From: Warburgia ugandensis
Taxonomy: Eukaryota; Streptophyta; Magnoliopsida; Canellales; Canellaceae
Assembly: GCA_035236585.1 (NCBI GenBank)
Contig: CP141126.1
Span: 10,677,001-10,741,000 of the forward strand
Direction of reading: 5' to 3'
DNA: 64,000 nucleotides
Shown: positions 46,758 through 57,235 of the stretch, in pieces
How the letters are laid out: every line of letters begins with the position of its first letter
Numbering within the stretch: position 1 is the first letter of the stretch
Position numbers and translations under genes: made by a program
Notes under the pieces: generated by a model
What the model was told of the DNA's origin: nothing
The model's input: the letters and a program-made list of their open reading frames with translations, nothing else
Database searches by the model: none

Positions 46758-49545
46758 CTACTTGTCGAGGGAACTTGAACGAGAGTCGAGCCCCATTTGC
46801 TTCCTTGTCTTTCCCACAAACAAATCCTTAGATTTGATCAACCCGGGGATACAACCGATGGTCGTCACAAGGGGGAATTGGGCCACTGCCTCCTTCCTTC
46901 CCAAAGAAACAATCGCCATTACCTTACCGGGCTTATATGTCGACATCTTGCTCTCCTTCCCTCCTTTGATTAGCTGCTTTATGTTATTGGCAGTCACAAA
47001 AGCATGCTTCTGAGCGTAGAACCCTTGCTTGATTTCCTGTTCTTATTTTGCAAACAGTCAATGGAAGTTCATTTACTGACAAACTAAACAAAACAATGCA
47101 TGGTCTGATCTTCTGAACAAGTTTCACATTCAATGGCTATCCGATTATTCTGTGAGGGTCAGCAAACCATCCAAAGTTAATGCCGTTGATTAGATGTTAG
47201 GAATGCTGAAGCCCAGGAGCTTGAAGGTAGTTTTCACTTCTCTCTGATAGCCATTGATCTGTACTTCTATCTCCCAGGAAACCCGTCGGATCTTCAGGAT
47301 TTTGGTCCGTTGGAGATCCAAGATTATTTATAGGAAGGCCTCATTGTGAGAAGGGGGGCGTGCTTCACTGTGCTATGGGGTTAGTGGACTTGAGATGGGG
47401 TGAGCTGGTTGAGAGAACCTGAATTTGGCATGAGCTGAAATGAGATCTGAGATGACCGGGAACATCACTTGAGCTGGGTTGAGATGCTTTAATGGGTTAA
47501 GATGACATGACATGAAATGGCATCAGTCGTAGTGTGGTATAATATTTTAATCTTATTTGATCATTTTTCCCAATTCAATAAAGCTTGAGAGGGAAGTGAT
47601 ATGCTAATCAGTAACCGGAGCTGGTTTGAGTTTCATATTTCTCATCTCAAGCACCGCCACTGGTGAGTTGGAATTACATGGTTTTCATCTCAAACGCCAT
47701 TAACAGAGATGAGAATATCACTTCATGTCAACCCAGCTTAAGCACCTCTAAATGTGGCATGGTTCATCTCATCTCAAGCTAGCTCACTCCATCTCAAGCA
47801 CCACTGGCCCCATGATAAAGATATTGCGCCCTAAGCATGGAAGCATTCCTGAAAATGCAGTTGGCAATATCTAAAATGATCAGAATCGTCCATCAACTAA
47901 GGCCCACTTAGGATTCCCAATGGCTTCAAGTTCGTGCCAATTGGATAGATCCTTTTTCCTGAAATGTATAGTTTTTGGTCGACAAATATTAGGATTGATC
48001 CAACCAAACATTAATTTGCATTAAACCAATGGCTATCTAAATCACGGATTATGAGCTGATTGTTAGATCGATCCAAGTTGGATCCCACTGGGTTTGGATG
48101 GAAGGTAGAAGAACTCACCGGGACGTCGGTAATATCCCCGATGGCGAAAACATTCTTTTTACCCTTGACCCTCAAGTACTCATCCACCATGAGTCTTCCA
48201 CGGGAATCCAAGCAGGTCTCCAAGATGGTGCCTTCCATCCACGACGAACCCAATGGTCTACCCACACACAGGAAGTGACAATCAGCGGCCACCGTTTCTC
48301 CACCCGAAGTATCAAATGTCTTGCAATCCTCTTCTACATCATCCAAAGTAACGTACTGATCCAGAAGGACGTCAACATTCTTCGACGTTAGCCAATCTAG
48401 CGTCTTGCTAGAAGCTTTTGACCCGAGAAAATCCAGTAGCCTTGACCCACGGTGGACCAGAGTTACCTTCTTCTCCGGGAAGTCGACGGCGATTTCCCCA
48501 GCAAGTTCGACGCCGGTGGGGCCTCCGCCAATGACTAGAACCGATCTGGCTGATTTTATCTTCTCATTCTCTGTGGTCAACAAGTAAATTAAGTTGACAA
48601 CACTTTAGCCGCTCGGATTTATCTGGGATCAGGATAGAATGATAATCCATAAGACAGAGAGAGAGGGACAGAGATGAACTTACCGGCTTGGAATTGCTCC
48701 AGTCTCTGGGCCCGTCCGATGGGGACCGAATCGGTGTGACCAGTGGCTACGATGAGATAATCGTATAAAACAGTATGACCCTCCGCCAGCACAACCTCTG
48801 ATTCCGTGATATCTACAGCAGAAGAGGTGATGATCCTACCGTTGGTCAAGTACTCACTGTGGTTAACCACAGCTCTTTCCGCAAAAGATGGTTCCACTCT
48901 TGATCTCAGCTGGGCCCATGGGATCTCAAAATACTCCTTTCTGTTTCCACGAATCACAACCACGGAGAGATATCAGAGAAGGTCCCAATTCCGATTTGTA
49001 AGAAAATTGGGTCTCAATATGCCAAAACGATCAAATGGAAATAAAATCCTGAAACCTAACGAAAGCCTCAATCAATTCTCCCCAAGAAAGCGTAAATATG
49101 GAAGTTTTAGGCGATAGAGTGGGGAATTGGATTGTAATGCGCAACGTGGCATTAAATTTCTACCAAGGTTTTCTTTGAATCAAAGACATCCCCATTGCGA
49201 GGATGAGTTCGCAGCTGAAAACACCGATTTCTTGAAAACCCGGTGCTGAAATGTTACAAAAATTAAGAAAAACCAAATTTCACGACAATCTAATATCTGA
49301 AGAGCAGGAATTTGTGGGGTTTATAATTACCAAAACATAAGATTTGCCATGTTTTCCAACGAATTAAATCCACAATTTTCCTCTCTGGGTTTCTTCGTTA
49401 GGATAGGAGAAAAGAGAAAGATAGCTTACGGATCAATGAGGACGACATCTGCATGGGATTGGAGAGTTTTGGCAAGAAGGGCGCCTGCAACTCCTCCTCC
49501 AACCACGACCACTCGATCTCGCCGGGTCGATTCCCCTTTTTCCAT
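46758..49545 (-). CDS. AIF/FSP1-like FAD-NAD(P)H oxidoreductase, 4 exons
   Basis: Plant apoptosis-inducing-factor homologue A-like protein (AIFM2/FSP1 family), predicted 367 aa. Exons on the minus strand: 49430-49545, 48684-48940, 48119-48570 and 46758-47036. All introns are GT-AG and the 1104-nt sum keeps frame. The FAD-binding Rossmann motif is RVVVVGGGVAGALLAK (residues 11-26). Then DPKEYFEIPWAQLRS, the VATGH box, and the NAD(P)H-binding motif SVLVIGGGPTGVELAGEI (134-151). The second FAD contact FAIGDITDVP (266-275) is followed directly by EIKQGFYAQKHA. The C-terminus has STYKPGKVMAIVSLGRKEAV and GLIKSKDLFVGKTRK. Family members are NAD(P)H:quinone reductases; human FSP1 suppresses lipid peroxidation, and plant roles are less certain. 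The start lacks the N-terminal glycine needed for myristoylation. It is full length with no defects. Intron 3 (1.08 kb) carries a MITE. Confidence 0.95.
47376..47813. mobile_element. MITE in intron 3 of the AIF-like gene
   Basis: The arms start ATGGGGTTAGTGGACTTGAG with ATGGGGTGAGCTGGTTGAGA (left) and, reading the right arm on the minus strand, ATGGGGCCAGTGGTGCTTGA with GATGGAGTGAGCTAGCTTGA. They pair over about 40 bp, with more TTGAGATG-type subrepeats inside. There is no coding capacity. It is a non-autonomous inverted-repeat element of about 440 bp. Confidence 0.75.
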
Positions 49546-51332
49546 GGAATCTAGAACCGGAAGGGAAGATATTTTCAGAAGAAGGATTTGGGTTTCAAAT
49601 GTAGATTTAAAGGGTACGATGATACGCGATGCCTTCCCGGTTACCTGGATCCAAAGTAACCAGAATGGGGCATGAAGAAAGGGGAAATTTGAGGATTTAG
49701 GATTTCAGTTTTCCAATTTTTTCTCTTCGAATGAAAAACAGTCTGTTTTTGTCACTAAAAATTGGACGCCACCAACCAATATCCAATAGAATTCTTAGCC
49801 CATGAGATGCTGCAAAACGCCAAACTTATGTGTGCACCTAGTAAAAGTTAGCGTGCAGATGACAATCCCCTTAACTTTTGATCAATCACATTTGAATGGT
49901 TAAAATCAGCGGTCCACGTTCACCAAACAAAAACAAAAATAATTACCCAGATGCTAAAATCATCCAATCAGCCAGATATTTGGCTTTAACGTATCCAATT
50001 TCTGAAAAATCCAGTGGCTGGGACCGATCAACCGTAGGCAAGGCCAATTGAGCTGAAGTAGAGGAAATTAAATTCTAAAGTGAAAAGGGGAAGGTAAATA
50101 GTAATGGGTCTACCAAAACAATGCAGGATAATCTAAACCATCCACTTGTAGACCCTGTTCTTAGATAGCCGTTGAAATATATAAATGATCAGGTGATTAT
50201 TTTTAATTTTTCAATTGCAGAGCCAGCAGTCACGGGATAATTTTTTTATGTGGTGAATAGCAGAAGATCATTATTGAATATGTTCTTAAATCTTATGGGT
50301 AACGTAAAGTAATTATTCAATAATAGACGAGATAGGCAAAGTATAGATTCCACTGAATAAAATATGAGCACGTGATATTCCAAATAAAGGGTAATCCAAG
50401 CATATTTACGAAATTCTACCGAACGACTGTAAGGCCCGTTATGTTTTATGGATCGGCATTTATTCCGACTGAAGAAAACTCCACATCGAATATAAATTGA
50501 GCACTCGTATTGCACTACCTTTTTCCCAGCAACTAATTAGATTAATTGATTGCATCTGCTAGAGATGCTTTACCTAAAAATAACTTCGTATGAGATGAGC
50601 AATGCCGAAATGCGTATATTGAGATAGATGAGTGGCAGGATAAGAAATAATAGAATTAGAAATAAAAATATTAGAGAAAACTTACAAGTAGCGCCAATAA
50701 GTAACAAGATGAGGGACTTTAGACTTAGATGATTGAGAGAAGATTTAAAAACTTTGACACTAAATAAAAAATGTGACACTTAATAGAGGAGAATAGACCA
50801 ACAAGATTCATGTGACCAACCCCTAATCGAGATAAGGTCTCGATGATTATCATTGATTTTCTTTAGTTCTATAACTCTAATCATGCTAGAAGTTGCTCTA
50901 TTACTAGAACACAGAAATTAAGAGAGGGAGTGAGATAAGAAGAATCAGATTTGTCCCTAAGCGGTTGTCAATTGGGGAGCTTTGTGCTCCACTTTTGTTG
51001 ATTTATCAAAGAAAAAGTTACAAGAATCAATCCCTTTAAGGAAAAGATTAAATTCCTCTTCTTAAAGCTCATCAAAAGTAAAACAGATTGTAAAAAGAAC
51101 TAAACAAGGTGAATCACAATTTGGCTCCAACCAATATGGACATGGCATATCAGGGACTTTGTTTCTATAAGCTTTGGGAAACTGGCCGCCCATACAACCA
51201 ACCTCCTCACGATATTGTTCTTTTCCAGTTTTTTGAGGAAAAAGCCTTGATGTAAGCAGGTCACACACCACTCTTATCAATAGCTTAGCAATTTTTTCCT
51301 TAACGATGGGGACTAACTCTCTGTCCCTGAGC
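49546..51332. other. Promoter side of the AIF-like gene and intergenic DNA
   Basis: 49546-49700 is the likely 5' UTR and promoter of the AIF-like gene. Further right is a non-coding repeat-like stretch (49.85-50.2 kb, with AAAATCATCCAATCAGCC and similar blocks), an RTE-like LINE 3' fragment at 50580-50852, and AT-rich sequence. No gene is seen. Confidence 0.5.
50580..50852 (+). mobile_element. RTE-like LINE 3' fragment
   Basis: A second copy of the 3' end seen at 23235-23622. Shared blocks are ATAATAGAATTAGAAAT, AAATATTA with GAAAA, GCACCAATAGGTAA (here GCGCCAATAAGTAA), AGACTTAGATGATT, GATTTAAAAACTTT and AGATTCATGTG. Compared with that copy it lacks an internal stretch of roughly 120 bp. Confidence 0.85.
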
Positions 51333-51337
51333 TGTCT

Positions 51338-54296
51338 TGTAACACCCCGGATTTTTAGACATTTTTTTTTCCTTTTATAATAATGGTATTTTAAATTAGA
51401 GCATTTGGGATCCTATGAGAAAAAGCTTTATTTAACATTTTACTAAAACCTATCTTAAAAACTCCTGGTATTAGTTTTCCTTTCTCAAAATAGCATACAT
51501 GTAAGTTAAATAATCCGCGTATAAATCAACGTCAAATAAATCGGCGCCTTTATTTTAAATCAAATAAATGTCCAAAACACAATAATGATATAGCCCAGGG
51601 TCTATCCATCATACCATCCCATATAAATGTCCAATATATGTCTAAACATCCAAATCACATCCAAATATAAAGTATATAGTTCATAATAAAATCCAAATGA
51701 CAATCCTATTTAATGACTCACATCACTGTCTAACACTATAGAAAAATGGTCTTCAGCAGCTCTCATGGCTTCTCAACAGCCTTGCCTTTCCTGTTATCGC
51801 GTTCAAGATCTAAGGTATTGCAAAACAAAGCAATGCCTCAGCAAGCTATCACTTGTGTAGGTACATAGACAATTAATGTAATAAATGAAAGAAATAATGA
51901 ATAACTCTGATGAAAAGTCTAACATTTATGAAAATAATGATATCATAATGTCATGTTCAAATAAATGTCAATTTATTCAATATACTAAAATATGCAATTC
52001 ACGGAGTTAAAACATGACATGAATCAATAAAATGGAGCATACAACAAGAATAAGGGCACACTAAGGTAATGGGTCCCACCACATCGCACTAACATCCCTG
52101 ATCAGAAGTACACGTAATCAACCTTTGAGTGTCGTCACACCTAGGCATACCATCCATAACCATGCTCATCATACATGCACACATAATAAGAATATGGGCC
52201 ATCATGCCGCAATGGCAACCCTCCATGGGTATAAACCACCGCCGCTCTCCGTTGACACCATAACGGGAGACTTAGCGTCTGTCCCCATGGAAAGGCTCAG
52301 ACCAGTAGTGTGGACTATCCATGTTACCAAACTCTACCGAATGCCATCTATGGGCAGGTGTCTATCATATCACAAAATTATCACATTATAATCTCGGAAG
52401 GTGGGTAGCTAGCCCTATCCCTCCTAGCATGATGCCCACCGGGCGAGAGCACCCGTCATTAAATATAAAACACGAAAATCATATGTATATGCTAAAACAC
52501 AAGAGCACTTATAGCTTGCAATCCCCAAGACATGCCCCTCATCCTGGGGTTAGCCTATAAAAGGACCAGCTAATAAGCCTCCATTCTCATTTCCATGTAA
52601 ATCCATGCATTTTCTATATATATAATAAGAAATAAGTCTCTAATTAAGCATAACTAATTTACATCATGCTTATAAAAGCATTTGAAATAAGTTTATTCAG
52701 TAAAAGATTTCAATTTGGAATAACCATCCTGTACTCAATGTCGCATGAAATCCACGGTAAATAATAATTACAATTTAAAACACAATCACACATGATGCTA
52801 TGTTTAAATATGGTTTAAAAATCAAAGCAAAACATTAGTTGTCGTCACCTATCTCAGTGTAAGACCACTAGCTTGCTAATAACTCCCTTTAACTAGTATA
52901 TTCAAGTGCACCTATACATGTCACATTACTATTTTAATATTTTTCTAAAGAAAAAGTGGTTATTTTTAAGTTTTTAAGTTAAAACTAGGTCCGCGTCGTC
53001 AATATGGTCACAACGCCTCTTTCGGATCGTGATTTAGACCTCTCTAGCTCCCAGAAATCAAGTTTTTGTAAAAACTATCCTCAAATGGGGCCTGTCGGAC
53101 CACCATAAGGTGGTTTATACCAGCGGCACCCTTTTCCGCCGGTTTACACTGGCTTATATCGGCGCCACGAAGACGCACCAACACGCAGACGCCGCACAGG
53201 ACGCACGCCGTCCTAGCCCCACTGGTTTTTGCGTCCCGGCCCCACTGTGACTGCCTATCGGCATCTTTCCGCACGCGCGTGGTGCCGCGCACGCGTGCGA
53301 CGATGACGTCGTTTGACGTCGTCCCCCGTGCGTCCTGGCGTCAGCGCCAGGGCGCCGACGCCGTTGACAATGCCGGAGAAGACGATCGGATTCCGGTCGT
53401 CTCCGGCGGAGCTACAGAGCTCCGTTTTGCGTGATTTTTGCGTCATTTTCTTCAGAATTCTCTCTAGAATCCATTTACGCCCTCCTTTTAAACTAATTTT
53501 GCCAAAAACCATGGTTTTTAAATGAATTTTTCCAAGTTCCTAAAATCATCCGTATGTACTGGTTTTTGCATTTTCTGGAGAAATCCACCGTTAGATCACT
53601 CCCAAATTTAAAAGATTTGCTCTTGGGTCTCTTGTGCACTAGTTGGACAGTGCGATTTCCAAACGGACGAGGTTTGATCTATGAAATCACGCTCCAACAG
53701 TAGTATGTACACAGGTTCCTAGGAAATCCGATTTTTCCTAAATTTTTTTATGCTTTTCTAATTAGTTTTCCTATTTAATAAATACGAAAAAATAAAGTTT
53801 AAGGCTTACCTTGCGCCTGGCTGGGTTTGCTCGTGTTGCCGAGGTTCCACTCGCCAGAAAAGTGCAATCTTTCTAGGCTAGGGTTCTGAGTAAAAACTCA
53901 GAGGAAACGCTCAAAGTGGAGCGTTTTGGCTCGTAGGGAAGAATAGATATAAGAATTTGAGTCCTAGGGGAAGAGAAACTTTTCCCCACACGTCTCTTTC
54001 TACGTCTCTCCGGCGATTTCCCCGGACTGGTAGAGACGTGTGGAAGACAGGGGTGCCGTTATCAATTTGGACCCCTGTGTAACACGTCTATGTCAAAAGA
54101 CCAAAATGCCCTTATAACTTCGACGGCTCATAACTCCCTTGTTTGAGCTCCGTTTTTCGCTTTCTTGGTGGCGTTGGACTCGTATCGATAAGCACTTTCT
54201 AATTCTTATGTTTTTAGGAAAAATTTTCATCTATAAATTTTTATTTTTATTTATTTAAAAATTTCCTATTTTATCCTAAAAATTAAGGATATTACA
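51338..54296 (+). mobile_element. Large solo LTR (2.96 kb), TSD TGTCT
   Basis: Begins TGTAACACCCCGGATTTTTA and ends AAGGATATTACA, flanked by the 5-bp duplication TGTCT at 51333-51337 and 54297-54301. Internally there is no retroelement coding sequence and no second LTR. A GC-rich block is at 53.06-53.42 kb, followed by a CTAGGGTTCTGAG region and the landmarks GGGGTGCCGTTAT, AAATGCCC and CATAACTCCC. This architecture matches the oppositely oriented LTR at 19307-23159. Probably a Ty3/Gypsy (Del/Tekay-like) solo LTR (inference). Confidence 0.82.
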
Positions 54297-54731
54297 TGTC
54301 TCCCATCTACAGGGTACCTAGGCCTTCACAGTTTCTTATCCCGCACTGCTACTAGCAGTCATAAAACGCCTACGAAATTACTAAAAGCAAACATCCATGT
54401 ATTAGAGATGCTTTATACAATGTCAATAGTAAGGAATAGGATAACTAACCATGAATAAGTTTGTCCTTGGCCTTATCCATATCAAACAGACTGCTAGAGA
54501 AGCTGTTAACAGCTTTGCTACAGCTTTGAATGTAAACTAAGAAATGTTAAGCACACAGTCAATTTGATCTTTGACGTGTTCCATGCAATCATCTTCCCTC
54601 TTAGCGTGAGATGTCACTGCTTACACTCACAATCCATGTTGATGCTCAACAATTTTATTATTAGAATTTACAGTCCAACTGATTATGAAACGAGCACACG
54701 CAATATATAGTTTCAAATCATATGTTCAAAG

Positions 54732-54908
54732 AAAAAAGCAGTCTCGGGTATGAAGCTCCTGCATATACTGGATCTGAGGAAGGGGTGGACCACAAGGAGT
54801 AATAGTACACAGCCTTATCTTGTATTTTGCAAGAGGCTGTTTCCATGCCTTGAACCCATGACCTCGAGATCACTACGACACCTCTACCTTTGAGTCAAGG
54901 CTCCTTTT
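54732..54908 (-). mobile_element. Au-type SINE copy, near full length
   Basis: Plus strand: AAAAAAGCAGTCTCGGGTAT, GAAGCTCCTGCATATACTGG, AAGGGGTGGACCACAAGGAG, TTGTATTTTGCAAGAGGCTG, TTGAACCCATGACCTC, then AAGGCTCCTTTT. All family blocks are present. Confidence 0.85.
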
Positions 54909-55183
54909 CATTAAAATCAATTGTAACTCGTAGACTTAGAACTTAATTAGAGCATCCGAGATAACTGAATTTTATTTTTTCTGCATTCCAAAACCTGTTC
55001 AGAATAAATGTTAAATTAATTATTATAGTGAAAAGTGATAACAACAAATATATATATATATATATATTTGAGAAATAATTAGTAATATTGATATAGAGGA
55101 GAATAGTCCTCCTCATTGTATTTAGACTAAGAAAACAGCAAATGTTGCTTTTATTATCTTCTCTTGAGAAGGTAATTTACGAG

Positions 55184-55310
55184 TGAAGAAGGGGCTGACC
55201 ACAAAAGTCTATAATATACAGTCTAAATTGCTTTTTTGCAAGAGGCTATTTTCATGCCTCGAACCTGTGACCTCAAGTCATACGACAACAACTCTATTGT
55301 TACATCAGAT
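55184..55310 (-). mobile_element. Au-type SINE, missing one end
   Basis: Keeps GAAGAAGGGGCTGACCACAA, TTTTGCAAGAGGCTATTTTC, CTCGAACCTGTGACCTCAAG and ACTCTATTGTTACATCAG. The poly-T-side end (the GGGCAGC and AAGCTC blocks) is lost. Confidence 0.78.
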
Positions 55311-55559
55311 TTAAAATTCTAAGCTCCCAAATCTTCCATTTCTTGTATTTTGGATGTAACTAAAGGGTAATCTTGGTAGGAGCTTACATGATGGAGGCGC
55401 ATGGGACAAATCTTTGGAGAGATACCTGCTTTGATGTGAAAAAGAGAGGATTCTTTCAATGTTAACAGTGTAATCTCACCGATTGTGTGGTGCAGTAATG
55501 GGGAACTTAAGATGTGTGTGAAAACGTGCACATAGCCTCAACTGTGATGGATGGCTTGA

Positions 55560-56513
55560 TTAAGAATATGGTATCTCATGGTGAAGAGGGAATTATTTGG
55601 AATATATACTTCTTTTTTTTCTTATAGTTATTTGGACAAGTGTGCATTTGAGCAGAAATTTCTTCATCTTTGAAGAAGAGTGCCAGAGGCTTCTTGAGGT
55701 TCTTAACTCTTTAAGTGGTTGATTAGAGATAATAGGGAGAAATTGATTTGGAGACCCTGTTCTAGTGGGCATTTTTCTGTAAAGTCCATCTTATGAAATT
55801 CCTTGAACCCAATGTAAGGTACGAGACGTTGAACATTCAAGAGTAGTAGTATTCTGTTGGATTGCAGCAAGTAAGGAGAAAATTTTACCCTTTCACAATA
55901 TGCAGCAGAAGTGTTTGGGATGGTCCCTCAAGGAGCGGCTACTGTTAGGCTGAATGCAGGTGTCAGCCATTTGCTAATACACGGTTCCTTGGTCAAGCGG
56001 ATATGGGACTTTGTGCTGAATAAGTTTCAAGTGCTGCAATGTAATCCTATAGATATATCAAAGGACAGTTCAAAAAGTTACTAGAAGAAGTCAAATTCTA
56101 TGAAGAATTGTTCCTTTTGCAATCATGGGTTGTCTTTTTGGGCGTCTGTTGCTCCTAATTTGAGAGGCACATGCCCGGCAGATTCAAAGACATTAAGACA
56201 GAGAGGGAACAATGAATTGTGAAGAAGTACCGCAAGCCTCCATTGAAATCCCTCCCCCCTCTCCAAATGCTTATCAATCTATGCCCATCAGTATTGGGGG
56301 GTTCAACTACAGACGAGTTTGGCATCACTGTTATGGATCTCTCAACTCCTACGGGTTTTGGAGACCCCATTGTGTCTGAGATGAATGCCTTCGCTCACGG
56401 AATTGAAGCACGCAGGGAGTATGGCTTTGACAATATCATCATAGAAGGGGATTCTCAAGTTGTGACATGGTTTCTGAAAGATAAGGCACCACCACAGAAA
56501 CATGTCTCAGATA
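55560..56513 (+). mobile_element. L1-like LINE relic (zf-RVT and RNase H)
   Basis: A degraded plus-strand LINE 3' part. IWRPCSSGHFSVKS-like sequence (about 55.74-55.79 kb) precedes a zf-RVT remnant with VSHLLIHGSLVKRIWDFVL (about 55.96-56.02 kb). An RNase H piece follows with EMNAFAHGIEARREYGF and NIIIEGDSQVVTWFL (about 56.38-56.47 kb). Frames shift between blocks. It is cut at an AT dinucleotide run. Confidence 0.8.
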
Positions 56514-56536
56514 TATATATATATATATATATAAAA

Positions 56537-56638
56537 GAGCAGCCCCAGTATACGAAACTCTTGCCTATAAGAGACTGTTTTTGCTCCTTGAACCCATGAC
56601 TTCAAAGTCACACAACGACAACTTTTACTGTTGCGCGT
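56537..56638 (-). mobile_element. Au-type SINE fragment
   Basis: Plus strand GAGCAGCCCCAGTATACGAA, AACTCTTGCCTATAAGAGAC, TTGAACCCATGACTTC, CACACAACGACAACTTTTAC. The middle of the element is deleted. Its last 25 bp were caught up in the tandem duplication that follows. Confidence 0.75.
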
Positions 56639-57002
56639 GCACACACACACACACATATGTATGGGTGTGTTAATTTCAACTGTTTTATGCAAGTGCAAGA
56701 AGCTAGATGACATTTGATTAGCGCAATGATTAGCGCAAAAAAAGTCAAAAACAGAAAAAGAAAATCACATGTACTTTTCCCCTGTAACTTCTTGCTAAAA
56801 TTATTGCTTCATATATATATGCCTCAAGGTCCCACAACGACAATTTTCACCGTTGCGCGTGCACGCACGCACACACACATATACGGGTGTGTTAATTTTA
56901 GCTGTTTTATGCAAGTGCAAGAAGCTAGATGACCTTTAATTAGCACAAAAAAAGTCAAAAACAGAAAAAGAAAATCACATATACTTTCCACCTGTAACTT
57001 CT

Positions 57003-57004
<2 letters not shown>
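56615..57004. repeat. ~215-bp tandem duplication with (CA)n
   Basis: Unit 1 (about 56615-56793) and unit 2 (about 56834-57004) both run ACAACGACAA, TTGCGCGTGCAC, CA repeats, GGGTGTGTTAATTT, TTTATGCAAGTGCAAGAAGC, AGTCAAAAACAGAAAAAG, AAATCACAT and CCTGTAACTTCTTG. Identity is high, and a SINE tail is part of the unit. Confidence 0.9.

Positions 57005-57005
<1 letters not shown>

Positions 57006-57043
<38 letters not shown>
57006..57043. repeat. (TA)19 microsatellite
   Basis: Perfect TA run directly after the tandem duplication. Other short AT runs are at about 55048-55068, 56512-56533 and 57309-57325. Confidence 0.95.
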
Positions 57044-57046
<3 letters not shown>

Positions 57047-57235
57047 AAAAGTGATGAAGTATTTACTGCATTTTCTCGGAGTCTTTCAATCGCGTTGTTG
57101 TCTTCTAAGCCGGTCCCGTTTGATTTATGGCATCATCGACTTGCCCATACCAGTGAAGCTACCATTGCAAAACTTCACCGATTTCATCAGATGTTAATTT
57201 CATGTAATATAAAATGCAATGGCAACTTTTTCTAA
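57044..57235 (+). mobile_element. Copia pre-integrase fragment
   Basis: A short frame encodes KPVPFDLWHHRLAHTSEATI, the GAG-pre-integrase LWH-RLGH-type block of Ty1/Copia elements, then ends. The rest of the element is absent. Confidence 0.7.
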
